Part shown: positions 43,492 to 54,162 of the stretch, piece by piece
How the letters are laid out: each line of letters opens with the position of its first letter
Numbering within the stretch: the first letter of the stretch is position 1
Origin: Branchiostoma floridae
Lineage: Eukaryota; Chordata; Leptocardii; Amphioxiformes; Branchiostomatidae
DNA: 54,773 bases
Direction of reading: 5' to 3'
Assembly: GCF_000003815.2 (NCBI RefSeq)
Contig: NC_049982.1
Coordinates: 4,535,210-4,589,982 of the forward strand
The notes under the pieces: generated by a model
What the model saw: only the letters and a program-made list of their open reading frames with translations
Told to the model about the DNA's origin: nothing
Databases searched by the model: none
Made by a program: the position numbers and the translations under genes

Positions 43492-46400
43492 CTAGTTCTT
43501 AATCCGCAAACCTCCCATAGGAGTATCACGCGGATGGGGTAGGCGCAGCGGCTGGACTACGTACATGTATGCGATTGACAGCAGCCTGTTCTTGAAAGTG
43601 TCCAGTGAGGGGCTTTCGACGATGTGGGCGGNNNNNNNNNNNNNNNNNNNNNNNNNNNNNNNNNNNNNNNNNNNNNNNNNNNNNNNNNNNNNNNNNNNNN
43701 NNNNNNNNNNNNNNNNNNNNNNNNNNNNNNNATCCAGACGACTGCCCCATACTCGACGGTGGAGCGGACTAGGCTGAAGTATGCAGTCTCGCGGACTTGT
43801 CGAGGACAGTAGCGGAGATTTCGACTGAGAAAGTGAAGTGTATGGTTGGCCCGTTTCACTGTTGTGTTGACATGAGATGACCATTTCAGGTCATTACTGA
43901 AAGTGACACCGAGATACTTGGCTTTCTCTGTCTGTTGGAGTAACTCGCCACACATCTCATACATCCAAGTGAGAGGGTTCTTGTTACGCGTGATGGACAT
44001 CGTGTTACACTTCTTAGGGTTGAATTTCATGCCCCAAGTAGTTGCCCAATCCTGTAATGCGATGAGATCTCTCTGCAGGATTACTTGGTCTTCCTGCCCG
44101 TGGATCTCTCGATACACAAGACAGTCGTCGGCAAAGAGCCTAGCAGTAGTTCCAGGTGTCAGGCAAGATGGTAAGTCATTTATGAATACCAGGAACAAAA
44201 TCGGACCGAGGACCGTGCCTTGAGGAACTCCAGAGAGAACACGCGTTGACGGGGAACACTCGCCATCTGCTACCACCCACATGGATCTGTCCTGGAGGAA
44301 AGAGCTGATCCATCGCAGGATGGGACCCTTAATGCCGTAGTGAGCGAGTTTACTGAGGAGCCTCTCGTGCGGTACCGTGTCGAAAGCACGACTAAAATCC
44401 AAGATACCCATGTCCACTTGCACCTTCTTGTCGTAAGCTGACGCGAGATCGTCGACGGTGAGAAGCAGTTGGGTTTCGCAAGAGTGGGCTTTGCGAAATC
44501 CATGTTGGAAGTCTGTGAGGAGATGGTGTTTCTCTAGGTGGTTCAGGATGTGCTTACATAAGACATGTTCCATGAGCTTGGATATTACACAGGTTAGCGA
44601 AACTGGCCTGTAGTTGCCCGGATCATGTACTCCGCCTTTTTTGAAGACAGGAGTTACCATGGCCTTAGTCCAGTCTTCTGGGACACTCCCATGTTGTAGT
44701 GACTGGTTGAAGAGGGCTGCAAGCAAAGGGGCTAGCTCGCCAGCTAGTTCCTTGAGTACGCGATTCGGGATCCCGTCAGGGCCGGACGCTTTGTGCGGTT
44801 TTACGGCATTAAGGAGTTTACGAACTCCATCTGGGTGCACAGTAAGGTCAGAAATGGGTGGGTGTGAAGGACCCATCCAAGGAACATAGTTCAATACCTC
44901 TGACACAAACACAGACTTAAACTCCTGCAACAAGATGAAAGCTTTGTCCTTAGCATCTGAGAACAGTTTTCCTTGGTGCTTGAGGGGTGGAACACCAATG
45001 AAGTCCTGGCGTTGGGCTTTAATGTACTTCCAGAAGGGTTTCTGGCTCCCTTCATCTAGTCCTTCCTTGATGGAGTTGTTAATGTACTGGGATCTGGCGC
45101 GTTTGAGATCACGGGCAGTCTCCTTTTTCACTTGACGAAAGCGCTCAAGGTGTTTTGGGTTCTTTGACTTCTTAGCTTTTTTGTACATACGGTGTTTTCT
45201 TCTGGTCTTACGTTTCAGTTTGCCGTTCATCCAAGGGAGATGCTGACGTTTTGACGTAGTCTTGGACGGTACATGTGAGGAAATAAGGTCGTGAATTTTA
45301 TTCTTCAAGGCTGACCAATTCTCTTCGACGGTGTGCTGGTTGATGTTGGTAGTAAGTTCACGGGCAAAAGCACCGAAGAGCTCCCTAATGTTGTCCCAGT
45401 TGGCCTTGGAGAAGATGTAGATCTTTCGCGGTGCCTTCTTTGTGTATGCTGGGATGATGTCACAATCTGCCACAATGACGTCATGGTCATAAGCTATGCC
45501 AGGAAGAGTTGACATTGTTTTCACCAGGCTGGGCTTAGATGTAACAAATAAATCCAACAGACGACCAAACCTGGTTGGCTCGCGCTGCATCTGAGAAACA
45601 CGGTTGTTGTTAAAGATGGATATGAGACGTTCACCTGGCACACGCTCTCTAGAGTTCTTTGGAATAGATTCTGTTTCCCAGTCCACGTCTCCCAGGTTAA
45701 AGTCCCCGCCGAGAATAATGGTACTCCCCGGATTGTTCTTAGTGAGATTTCTGATGTGTTTGATGGATTTCTCCAGTTCATCAAGCTGCTCACTGTGTTT
45801 GCCACTAGGTGTCCTGTAGTAGCTACCTAGGTAGAGTGACTTCTTATTTCTGAGAGACACTTTAGTCCATGAAATTTCCGCTTTGATCTCACTGGGCTGC
45901 TCGACTTCCACTGCTGTGTAACAGTCCCGTATAGCAATCAACACTCCACCTGCTCCACTAGCACGGTCCCGCCTAACCGGCGGTGAGTAACCTGGCGGCA
46001 TAAACTCTGCACTGTGATGATGTGACCCCAACTTTGTCTCACACATGAGGATGGCGTCAGGCTTGGTATAAGATACGAGGTTGGCAAATTGTGCCACTTT
46101 GCCTATGATACCATCTGCGTTGACTACCAAAGTTCTCCAGTTATGTGACTTAGGAGGGAGGAGACCTGCAGTTACGCTGTCCTGAGAACAGTCGGTGGAA
46201 TGGCTGCTGTCGTGTTCTATGCCATCACGTGGTGCATTGTTCCCAGTGTCAGGAGACACCACAACGGGACTGCTATGGTAACTGGGACGAAATGATGATG
46301 GTGAAGGTATGGACGACGGAGAGTCACTTGTATCATGCAAATAATAACTATTTGAGTCCAGTTCGAACGAATGAAATGTGTTGTTATCACTATTGGACGA

Positions 46401-46922
46401 ATTGCACTTGAAACAAGTCCAGTGAACGTCATGTACATTGCCGAATTCTTCGGTTGTCATACCGTGACAAGATCGGTGGTACCAGATGTCGCAGTTGTCG
46501 CAGCACACAGCTAAGTCACTCCAGTCTACCCTGAGGTCGCAATATCCACACAGGTGGTCGTCTCGTTGTTTGCCTCCCAGGGGGGCTGGCATGTGAAGTT
46601 TACATGGACCAGGATTCGGTTCAACGTCCCCACATAACAGTAGCATATACATAGCACAGTTCTTTGTGGTGGTAGCATCGGGGGAACAAACACGGCGAAG
46701 GGATGCATGCAGTGATAAGTTTAGTTCGTAGCCTCTGGTGTAGGAACACAGACCAACAACAACACTGGCGGTGGGGTCTCTGGTGGGCATGCCGAGTTTA
46801 CGCCATAAGTGTAAGTTACTAGCCGGCATGTTGGAGTGACCATTATTAACCAAGATGCGAGCGGTAATTGACAGTAATACAAAGGAGAAGAGAACCAGCC
46901 TACTTTCTTTAGGCGAGGCCAT
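43492..46922 (-). CDS. Retrotransposon polyprotein: 2A-like, PHD finger, endonuclease, RT
   Basis: The ATG is at 46922-46920. A hydrophobic stretch (LVLFSFVLLSITARILV, residues 9-25) precedes a 2A-like motif DVEPNPGP (99-106). Then come a C4HC3 PHD finger (~125-173, CGYC, CCDNC, WYHRSC, WTCFKC), a Ser-rich linker, an apurinic-type endonuclease (~262-490; CETK at 294-297, GGDFN 405-409, YDHD 478-481), a basic linker, and a reverse transcriptase (~700-960; LDFSRAFD 841-848, catalytic FADD 930-933). The open frame is unbroken for ~1060 codons before the N gap. The C-terminal piece after the gap (HIVESPSLDTFKNRLLS...GLRIKN) is in a different frame relative to the 100 placeholder Ns, so the true gap length must differ. 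Stop at 43492-43494 lies inside the tail repeat. The element looks young and possibly competent. Confidence 0.9.
43632..43731. other. Assembly gap (100 N)
   Basis: A 100-N placeholder inside the retrotransposon's 3' coding region. The frames on either side disagree, so the real missing length is not 100. A repetitive element is a common cause of such gaps. Confidence 0.99.
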
Positions 46923-47577
46923 TTTGCTGTTGTTGCTGTAACTATAGACCTCCCTCTAATTTGAATGGTAGATCCAATATGGCCGCCGCCGTCGGTCTCG
47001 TCCACAATGTTGTGTTTAGACTTCCAGTACTGGTGACTTGGACGTCCTATGGTAGCAATGCCACAGCAGGAAGCATCCACTAACCTTCCAACGTAGTTCT
47101 GTGAAGCTTAACAGTCAAGTTGGGCATGCATGGGTCTATAAACTGATGTTTTCCTAGAGCTCTCCGTCCAACACGTCTTGCCAGTCCGCGCTTGCGCACT
47201 CACTCCCAGTGTTGGCGGCATCATGTATATTTCTGGTTGTCTTTAGTCGGGTGTTAAGCAAATTCAAGTACAAAAAGGAATCAGTCTCACTACTCATAAT
47301 CAACCAAGTGGCCAAGCTGATCTACCTGACGCTTTCGTCTGTGGTTAACCCCATCATCTACAGCTTCAGGCATGAAGAGTTCCGACGAGCTCTGAGGGAG
47401 CTGTTTGGCATGACACAAAATGCGCATGCAGCAATGGCACCACCTCCCGCTCAGCGAGGCCAGGACATGGAGATGGCTGTCTTCGGCAATCCCGATAGTG
47501 GGCAATGGGTATCACGCCGAGAATTGAGGTCAACACCATCTTCTTCACAAGAAGAAGGGAAGCTTGAAGAGGAGAAA

Positions 47578-47985
47578 CACCCTCCCAGCCCAGCCCAAAC
47601 ACAGGCAGAGGAACATGGCCAACAGGCACTGCCTCCCAGTCCAGCCCAAACACAGGCAGAGGTACATGGTCAACAGGCACTGCCTCCCAGTCCAGCCAAA
47701 ACACAGGCAGAGATACATGGTCAACAGGCACTGCCTCCCAGTCCAGCCCAAACACAGGCAGAGGTAAATGGCCAACAGGCACTGCCTCCCAGTCCAGCCC
47801 AAACACAGGCAGAGGTACATGGCCAACAGGCACTGCCTCCCAGTCCAGCCCAAACACAGGCAGAGGTAAATGGCCAACAGGCACTGCCTCCCAGTCCAGC
47901 CCAAACACAGGCAGAGGTACATGGCCAACAGGCACCATCTCCCAATCCAGCCCAAACACAGGAAGAAGAAGAAGAACAGCAGAAA
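47578..47985 (+). repeat. 51-bp coding minisatellite in the GPCR copy 1 C-tail
   Basis: Seven repeats of a 51-nt unit (17 residues, LPPSPAQTQAEVHGQQA with E/I/V and H/N variants), then a diverged last unit ending EEEEEQQ. GPCR copy 2 has a single PPSPAQTQEEKEEQQ at the same place. The unit length keeps frame. Confidence 0.95.
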
Positions 47986-48246
47986 GCACCCCTTCCAGGA
48001 CACTGCAATCAGGGGAAGACCCAACCCAGCCAACCCATGGTACTGACCGTACAGGCAGAGATACACCCAAGCCCACCACCACGTCGCCAACACCACAGAC
48101 AGAAGAATGCCTCTCCTGAACAGGATCCGGACATGGTCAAACCTTTAATATCAATACTCGTTGAAATCCACAAAGATCAGGATGTTATTAGCCCTTGTGA
48201 CAAAGAATTTGTCTACAAGAACCAACATCCAAAGGTTGGTGAGTAA

Positions 48247-50214
48247 ACAACTACAGTTACTGCAACAGCAACACTTGATTCCTTTCCTAAAGCCAAGAAA
48301 TTGAAACAAAAACAAAGGACTGACAGAAATGTAGACCAATGGTGGACACTTCCAATTTTTGGCAGTAGAAAGAAAGCCAATATCTAAACTTAACTGTTCA
48401 TGCAGATCTGTTCAAGCACTGCTCAAGAAAACATGTTTCACTTATAATATGCCTAGAGAACAATGCAAAAAGGAGACAGCTAAAATTACTGTACAGTTGG
48501 AGATTGGAACTGTGTATTCAACTGGCATGGAAGATTGAAATGACTGAGACTACAGTTGTAGCTGTAACTGTTGATCACGAGTGTTTTGGACACAGAAGAA
48601 TGACCATGAGATAAATGAACTACATCAGAATTTATAACAATGCTACTACCAGACCCGGTATAGTTCAAGCTTTGGCCATGATGTACATTAATACAAAAAC
48701 ATGTACAACAGATTAGAGAGGTGGCACACAAGCAAGACTAACACTGGCAAGTGGCTGTACAATCATGTGTTTTCTGATTGTGCTGACAATGGAACAAGCA
48801 TCAAAAGCGACGGAGTGCAGATGCCACAAACTCAGGTAGGAAATTATACTTACCTTGCAGTGAATAAAAGAAAAGGAGTTGTTAGCCAGCTGAGACAACT
48901 ACACGTATTAATCATGTCTCTTATTGAAATTGTATTAATTGTATTGCATACAGGAGGAAATGTTATACAGTCAATTGTAATCATGTCTCTAATTATGATC
49001 AAATTGAAATTGTCATATTATGTAATATGTTATTGAAATTGTCATATTATGTAACATGTTATTGAAATTGTCATATTATGTAACATGTTATTGAAATTGT
49101 CATATTATGTAATATGTTATTGAAATTGTCATACTAATTATTATGTAATATGTTATTGAAATTGTCATATTATATGATGCACATGTTGGCATGACCAAGT
49201 ATACCGTATGTAACATTATAATCATGATTACTTCATTCCTCCTATGATGAGCAGTAATTGTATCTTGATTACATGAAATATGAGGCCCTTTCCAACTTCA
49301 TATATGTTGAAAGTACATGTACTCAAACTAAGGCAGATGGTACTATCAGGTAATGAGAAGGTAAAGCTAATGAGAAGGTTGTGGCCTGGCTGCAGTACTG
49401 GCACGGAACGATATGATGATGATCAGGTAAATAGCAGCGGTAGCCAGTTCTGTTCTTCTAGAGCTGTTTTCGACGGAGGTGTTTAAAAAAGAACCATGAT
49501 CAAATAGGGGCGGGGCTTCAGAATCTATGATTATAGAGATGGTAATCTTCATTGCCACGACAAAAGTACAGCGACTTTCGTAAGGTCTACATGTGTTATA
49601 TATTTTAAACAAAATGCTTCAGGCAAAGGCATTGGGATGCAGTAATTACATTTTGTATGCATCAAGCAACAGGCCGTTCCAACTTCATAATAATAATGTT
49701 ATAAATAACGGCATCTATGTGACATCACAAACTGAAGGATTCCTGGCAACCACACAGTAGTGGCGAGATGTTGGACATTGTGAAACATGGGGCATTTCAA
49801 GAACTTACAAAAAACTTACAAACCAACGGGATGTCGATTTAAATACATCATTGTGTGTTCATAACACTCTGCCTGCAGTGGCTACGAGTAAAATCTACAC
49901 CAGGGGTTCATTCATGTCTCCCTTGGGAATTTCAGACAGAGGACTGACAAGTTGCCCGGTGTCGTTCAGTTCAGCCTGCCAATTTACTATAATGTCCAAT
50001 TTCTTGCCATGTACGTGTATACAACCACATGTAACGTTGCCAGGATGCGACTATAATTGCCTTGCTGCAGTTTTCCGCTCTCCAACTCAGTTTCACTTGA
50101 TCTGATTGTCAGCCTGGGGTTAAATTTCCTCCTCCATTTCTGTACTAAAGCATCAGAAAATTTCTCAAATAGGCAACTTAAGTCAGGATCTTCAAGGTGC
50201 AGTCATCTAACAAC
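48247..50214. other. Interval between the GPCR copies
   Basis: No gene recognised. About 48250-48960 is the 3' flank of copy 1 and shares motifs with the 3' flank of copy 2 (for example AGCCAGCTGAGACAACTACA at 48888 and 52564). A short tandem repeat lies at 49006-49170. Confidence 0.5.
49006..49170. repeat. ~30-bp AT-rich tandem repeat
   Basis: About six units of ATTGAAATTGTCATATTATG followed by TAA(C/T)ATGTT; the fourth-fifth unit boundary has a small insertion. Confidence 0.85.
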
Positions 50215-51464
50215 ATGGAGGGAGAAGCAAGTGATATCCGCCAAGTATATCTCATGATATCTAAAAGTACACTGTCTCTTGGTCTTCAGGCCGCATATCT
50301 CATCATCAGCCTGGTGTTGGCTGTGGGGTGCGGCCTGCTCCTCATCTACCTGGTCTGGAAAAACACTTATCTCAGAAAACCGCGCCATTATCTTCGTTGT
50401 AACCTTGCCCTTGACGACATCATCTTCACCGTCTGCATGATCTCCACAGAGCTCTGTCTTCTCTTTGATCAAGATGGCAGCCATTTTCAAGAGGCATGCT
50501 GACCCAAAAGCTGGTAGGGATTCATTCATTGGCATCAATGTTTGGCACCTACCTTCTGATGGCAGTAGAACTGTATTACTTCATCTGCCAACCGCTACAT
50601 TACAATGGCAAAGTCACTACGAAGCGCGTCGTGTTCGGCATACTTGCAGTCAGGGCCTTTGCCTTGCTGTTCGGAGCTGGATCTGCAATCATAGACCGAC
50701 TGCAGAACTCTGCAGACAGCCTTAAGTGTGACATTGAGCAGAGCACCAGCACCAGCGCTGGTATCATCTTCAGGAGCATTTGCTATGTTGTGGCAATGCT
50801 GGCTACTATTGCTATCATCATAATCTACTGCCTTGTCATCAAGGAGGCCAGGAAACAGCAAGAGAGGGATGAGAACCGAAACCTGTGGCTCTGCCAGACC
50901 AAGGCCTTCAAGACGATGGCACCACATGTCACGATTCTGGCAGTGTTGGCGGCATCAATTATATTCCTGGTAATCTTTAGTCGAGTGTTAAGCAATAAGT
51001 ACAAAAAAGAATCAGTCTCACTACTCATAACCTACCAAGTGGCCAAGCTTATCTACCTGACGCTTTCCTCAGTGGTCAACCCCATCATCTACAGCTTCAG
51101 GCACCAAGAGTTCCGACAAGCTCTGAGGGAGCTGTGTGGCATGACACAAAATGCGCATGCAGCAATGGCACCACCTCCTGTACAGCGAGGCCAGGACATG
51201 GAGATGGCTGTCTTCAGTGTTCCCAATAGTGGGCAATGGGCATCACGCCGAGAATTGAGGTCAACACCTTCTTCTTCACAAGAAGAAGGGGAGCTTGAAG
51301 AGGAGGAACAACCTCCCAGTCCAGCCCAAACACAGGAAGAAAAAGAAGAACAGCAGCAAGCACCCCTTCCAGGACGCTGCAATCAGGGAAAGACCCAACA
51401 CAGCCAACTTACGGTAATAATCGTACAGGCAGAGGTACATCCCATCCCACCACCATGTCCCTAA
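50215..51464 (+). pseudogene. Rhodopsin-class GPCR copy 2, single-base frameshift
   Basis: Tandem paralogue of copy 1 with near-identical protein (MEGEASDIRQVYL start, ELY in place of DRY, NPIIYSFRH in TM7). The frame breaks at about 50499: copy 1 has GCATGCTGGATCCAAAAG, copy 2 GCATGCTGACCCAAAAG, one base shorter, creating TGA at 50500-50502 just before TM3. The frame then runs openly to the stop at 51462-51464. Total length 1250 nt is one short of 417 codons, as expected for a single deletion. The TM6 region is uninterrupted (LAVLAASIIFLVIFSRV). The C-tail is short, with one PPSPAQTQ unit. An assembly error is a real alternative to a true pseudogene. Confidence 0.88.
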
Positions 51465-51721
51465 CATTTGACAACAAAGAACAGTCTTTCATCAACAAAA
51501 CATCAAGAGATGTGGCAACTTCCACATCAATACCAGAAATCCACAAAGATCAAGACGACGTCAATTACCCCTGTGATAAAGAACTTGCTGTTGGCAAGAA
51601 TCAACACCCCAAAAGAATACAGTAACAGCAACTGTCCCTAATCTACCCCGAAGCCAAGAAATACAAAGGATTGACTGGTGCAACTTTAGACCAATGGTGG
51701 TCACTGAGAGGTAGCTGCAGT

Positions 51722-52040
51722 AGAACAAAAGGACAATCTACTCAACACGCACAGCAGCCCAAGACATGATGCACCGATGGCTAGTGAAGACAACGTCAGT
51801 ACAAAAAGGACACAGCTACTATAATTACTATACGTTGCATTAAGGAAACTGTATGTGGTGGACAAAGGAGATTGAAACAGCAGATCTGGTCAATGTGGAC
51901 AAAAGGACAATATCTACTCCGAGTCTCAACATGCAGAGCCCAAGACATGCTGCACTGATGGTCAGTGAAAAAAAAAAGAGTCAGCTACTACCACTGTTGG
52001 ACAGTGAAACTGTATGTGGTGGACACAGAAGATTGAAATG
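51722..52040. repeat. ~160-bp duplication in the GPCR copy 2 3' flank
   Basis: Motifs CAAGACATG(A/C)TGCAC, AAACTGTATGTGGTGGACA and AGATTGAAA occur twice in order (51755-51880 and 51940-52040). Confidence 0.65.
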
Positions 52041-52106
52041 ACTAACACTTAGGTTGCTGTAACGGTTCTCAACTGAAGTGGACATAGAAGTCTTTAGAAG
52101 AGCAAC

Positions 52107-52210
52107 CGTGAAAACATCACAACGTCAACGTCTAACCGTGAAATAAAACAACAACATCACAACGTCAACGTCTAACCGTGAAATAAAACAACAACATCAC
52201 AACGTCAACT
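52107..52210. repeat. ~47-bp tandem repeat, 2.3 units
   Basis: ACATCACAACGTCAACGTC followed by TAACCGTGAAATAAAACAAC recurs twice, with a third partial unit. Confidence 0.85.
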
Positions 52211-52565
52211 GCACGGCAGCAGTGGATTGTTCATTCCTTGACAAAGACTGGAGCCGTTCAGTCAAAAATTTGGGTGAGTCCAATTTTCGTGTTAGATATT
52301 ACAGTTCAACTTAGTTCAAGAATGATTCCTACCAACACCAATGAACTTTCAAATTTACATCACATTGTGAATACTGCTTCGGGCTTTGCCTACATACAGA
52401 ATGGACATGCTGCACACAAGCAACACTTTGACACCAGCATTTCAATGACTGCACGGTGTATGTGCCCTCTATATCTGTTTGTGTTGAAACTAGGACATGC
52501 CATGCAGCTGCCACACACTCTAGGAAATTATATTTACCTTGCAGAAAATTGAAGACGAAAAACTG

Positions 52566-52643
52566 GCCAGCTGAGACAACTACACCACAATTACATAATT
52601 ATGTATATAATCATGTAATTGTGGTGTAGTTGTCTCAGCTGGC
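52566..52643. repeat. Perfect 31-bp inverted repeat (hairpin)
   Basis: Arms 52566-52596 and 52613-52643 are exact inverses (GCCAGCTGAGACAACTACAC... ending TTACAT), with a 16-base AT-rich loop. The arm sequence also occurs once near 48888 in the copy 1 flank, so one arm is ancestral and the other was probably added by inversion. It may mark the distal edge of the duplicated segment. Confidence 0.88.
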
Positions 52644-53952
52644 AAGTTTTTTGTACATGTCATGTATATAACCATGCATGTCACTCTCTTATATGAACCA
52701 TATTGAAATTGTCTGCAAGTCTCTGCAAAGATTGCAATTTCTCAAAAAAACAATGAGTGGGATGGAAAAATTTTAATCTAGAGACAAGTACAGAGCCCTA
52801 GTGCTGAGACAGACTGTATTTTGTATTTGTTTGTATCTAAGCCATATATCTTCGCACCAGACCTTTTGAAAAAAAAAACAATTTTTTTTTTACCTGTTGG
52901 TCCAATTTTCCCACTGGGAAGGACCCCTAATCTTTTCGATAACGTGCCGGGTCCTCTAACATACTCAAAGTGTGGCTTTCCATAAACACGGGGTCTCCAT
53001 TTAACAATTTAATGGTTCTGCTGCATTTGGCTCTGGCTACATCAAGAACAGGATATCAAATAACTCAATTTGTAGCAATGCACAATTTCAAACAAGCTAT
53101 GTTATCAGATAGTAAACCCATTTACAATCTACCAGTCAATTGTAATTTTCCCCAAGGCAGTTTTTCCCTACAAGGCCTTTCTCTTTAGAAACCAATGATT
53201 GGACTTTGTGGTAATGTCTAGGATCCATTCTGGGACAGAAATTTACTTAGTTGGGCCTGGGGGTGGTACAAAACCATTTTTCTTGCTGGACTGGTCAGAC
53301 AATAGCGGACTTGAAAAAAAATCAGTAGACCGGATTTGGGAACGTTAAAAAAATGAACACAATTATATCATCAGACATCCACATGTTTTGGGGGCTTATC
53401 TGTCCAAGAGAGTAACAAAGGCAAAGTTAGATTTTATATATTTCTACAAAGTTTCTACAGTCAAATGCACAGAGGCAGTTTGCCTCGTTAACATGATCAT
53501 GAAAAGAGGATTTTAAACACACTTAGCGCAGTCCATTGGGTGTCTGATACTCCACCAAAGAGATTTCTTTGTAGTAATTGTTTTGATTATATTCACAAGT
53601 TTTCACAGACAATGAGGTTCGGGTTCGGGTCCGGATCCTGATCCTCTATCTGGACCTGAACCGAACTTGTACCTGAATTTTCCGTACCGGTTCCCTACCC
53701 CTAGTTGGCCTTGGAATGGAAAATATATCACTTTATGATAGACTGTTAGACTGTGACAAATCTTGCAATTTAGCCTCTTGGTTCAAAGAGCAATTCTTTC
53801 AATGTATCAGTAATGTATGTATTACATATAAATAGAAACTTGCTGTTGAGTATAGGTTAATATAGATTAATAGTGGAGCACATACAAAATGTATATGTAC
53901 TACACTGGATGTTTCCCAGCATCTTGATAAAGGCCACATCATTTTAATTGTT

Positions 53953-54162
53953 GGTTCTCAGATTTAAAAAAAAAACTATAAAAAAAAACCTTAACTGGAA
54001 AAACATTATGATAATGAAGCCCGAGGACCAGGTTTGTGCCTTGGTGCACTCAGTTTTATGAGGTGAATACAGTGACTGTCATATTCAAATTTTTCTTCCT
54101 ACCCTCTAGCTTTATGATGTCCTCTTGCTAAATTTTCACTTCTAAAAATCTGAGAACCAAGA
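53953..54162. mobile_element. Possible MITE with TTGGTTCTCAGATTT ends
   Basis: TTGGTTCTCAGATTTAAAAA at the left is inverted relative to TAAAAATCTGAGAACCAA at the right, 210 bp apart. No target duplication is clear. Confidence 0.5.

Larger units (their letters stand above)
43449..47206 (-). mobile_element. CR1/L2-type non-LTR retrotransposon inserted in GPCR copy 1
   Basis: The element reads on the minus strand, with its 5' end at 47206 and its 3' end at 43449. It has a ~284-bp 5' leader (46923-47206), one long open frame, and a 3' tail of (GAACTA)n hexamers (43449-43500). A 4-bp CAGT flanks both sides (43445-43448, 47207-47210), and copy 2 of the GPCR shows the unoccupied site. The absence of a poly(A) tail, microsatellite 3' end and PHD-endonuclease-RT layout fit the CR1/L2 group; the precise clade needs a tree. 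A 100-N gap lies near the 3' end. Confidence 0.92.
42721..48246 (+). pseudogene. Rhodopsin-class GPCR copy 1, split by a retrotransposon
   Basis: Intronless 7TM receptor gene. Part 1 is 42721-43448, part 2 is 47211-48246; together they are 1764 nt in one frame, about 587 aa, so only the insertion breaks it. N-terminus has an NSS glycosylation site. TM1 is near residues 23-47, TM2 59-84, TM3 98-125 (with Cys just before), TM4 137-158, TM5 188-210. TM6 is cut after APHVTILAV. TM7 ends with NPIIYSFRH, the NPxxY motif. The DRY position reads ELY (VELYYFICQPLHY), so Arg3.50 is missing, and TM6 lacks CWxP. The long C-tail carries seven 17-residue LPPSPAQTQAEVHGQQA-type repeats. I assign it to rhodopsin class by topology and NPxxY; the ligand is unknown. 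As assembled the product would end soon after TM5 plus a VLVLVL tail read from the inserted microsatellite. Confidence 0.88.

Noticed and set aside
43557-43631. Direct continuation of the retrotransposon frame through the 100 Ns to 43557
   Set aside because: The peptide after the gap in that frame is not family-like; the alternative frame ending at 43492 gives the recognisable C-terminus, so the placeholder length is wrong.
47366-48096. Minus-strand open frames opposite the GPCR copy 1 C-tail
   Set aside because: Shadow of the 51-bp coding repeat; the plus-strand frame continues the receptor and matches copy 2.
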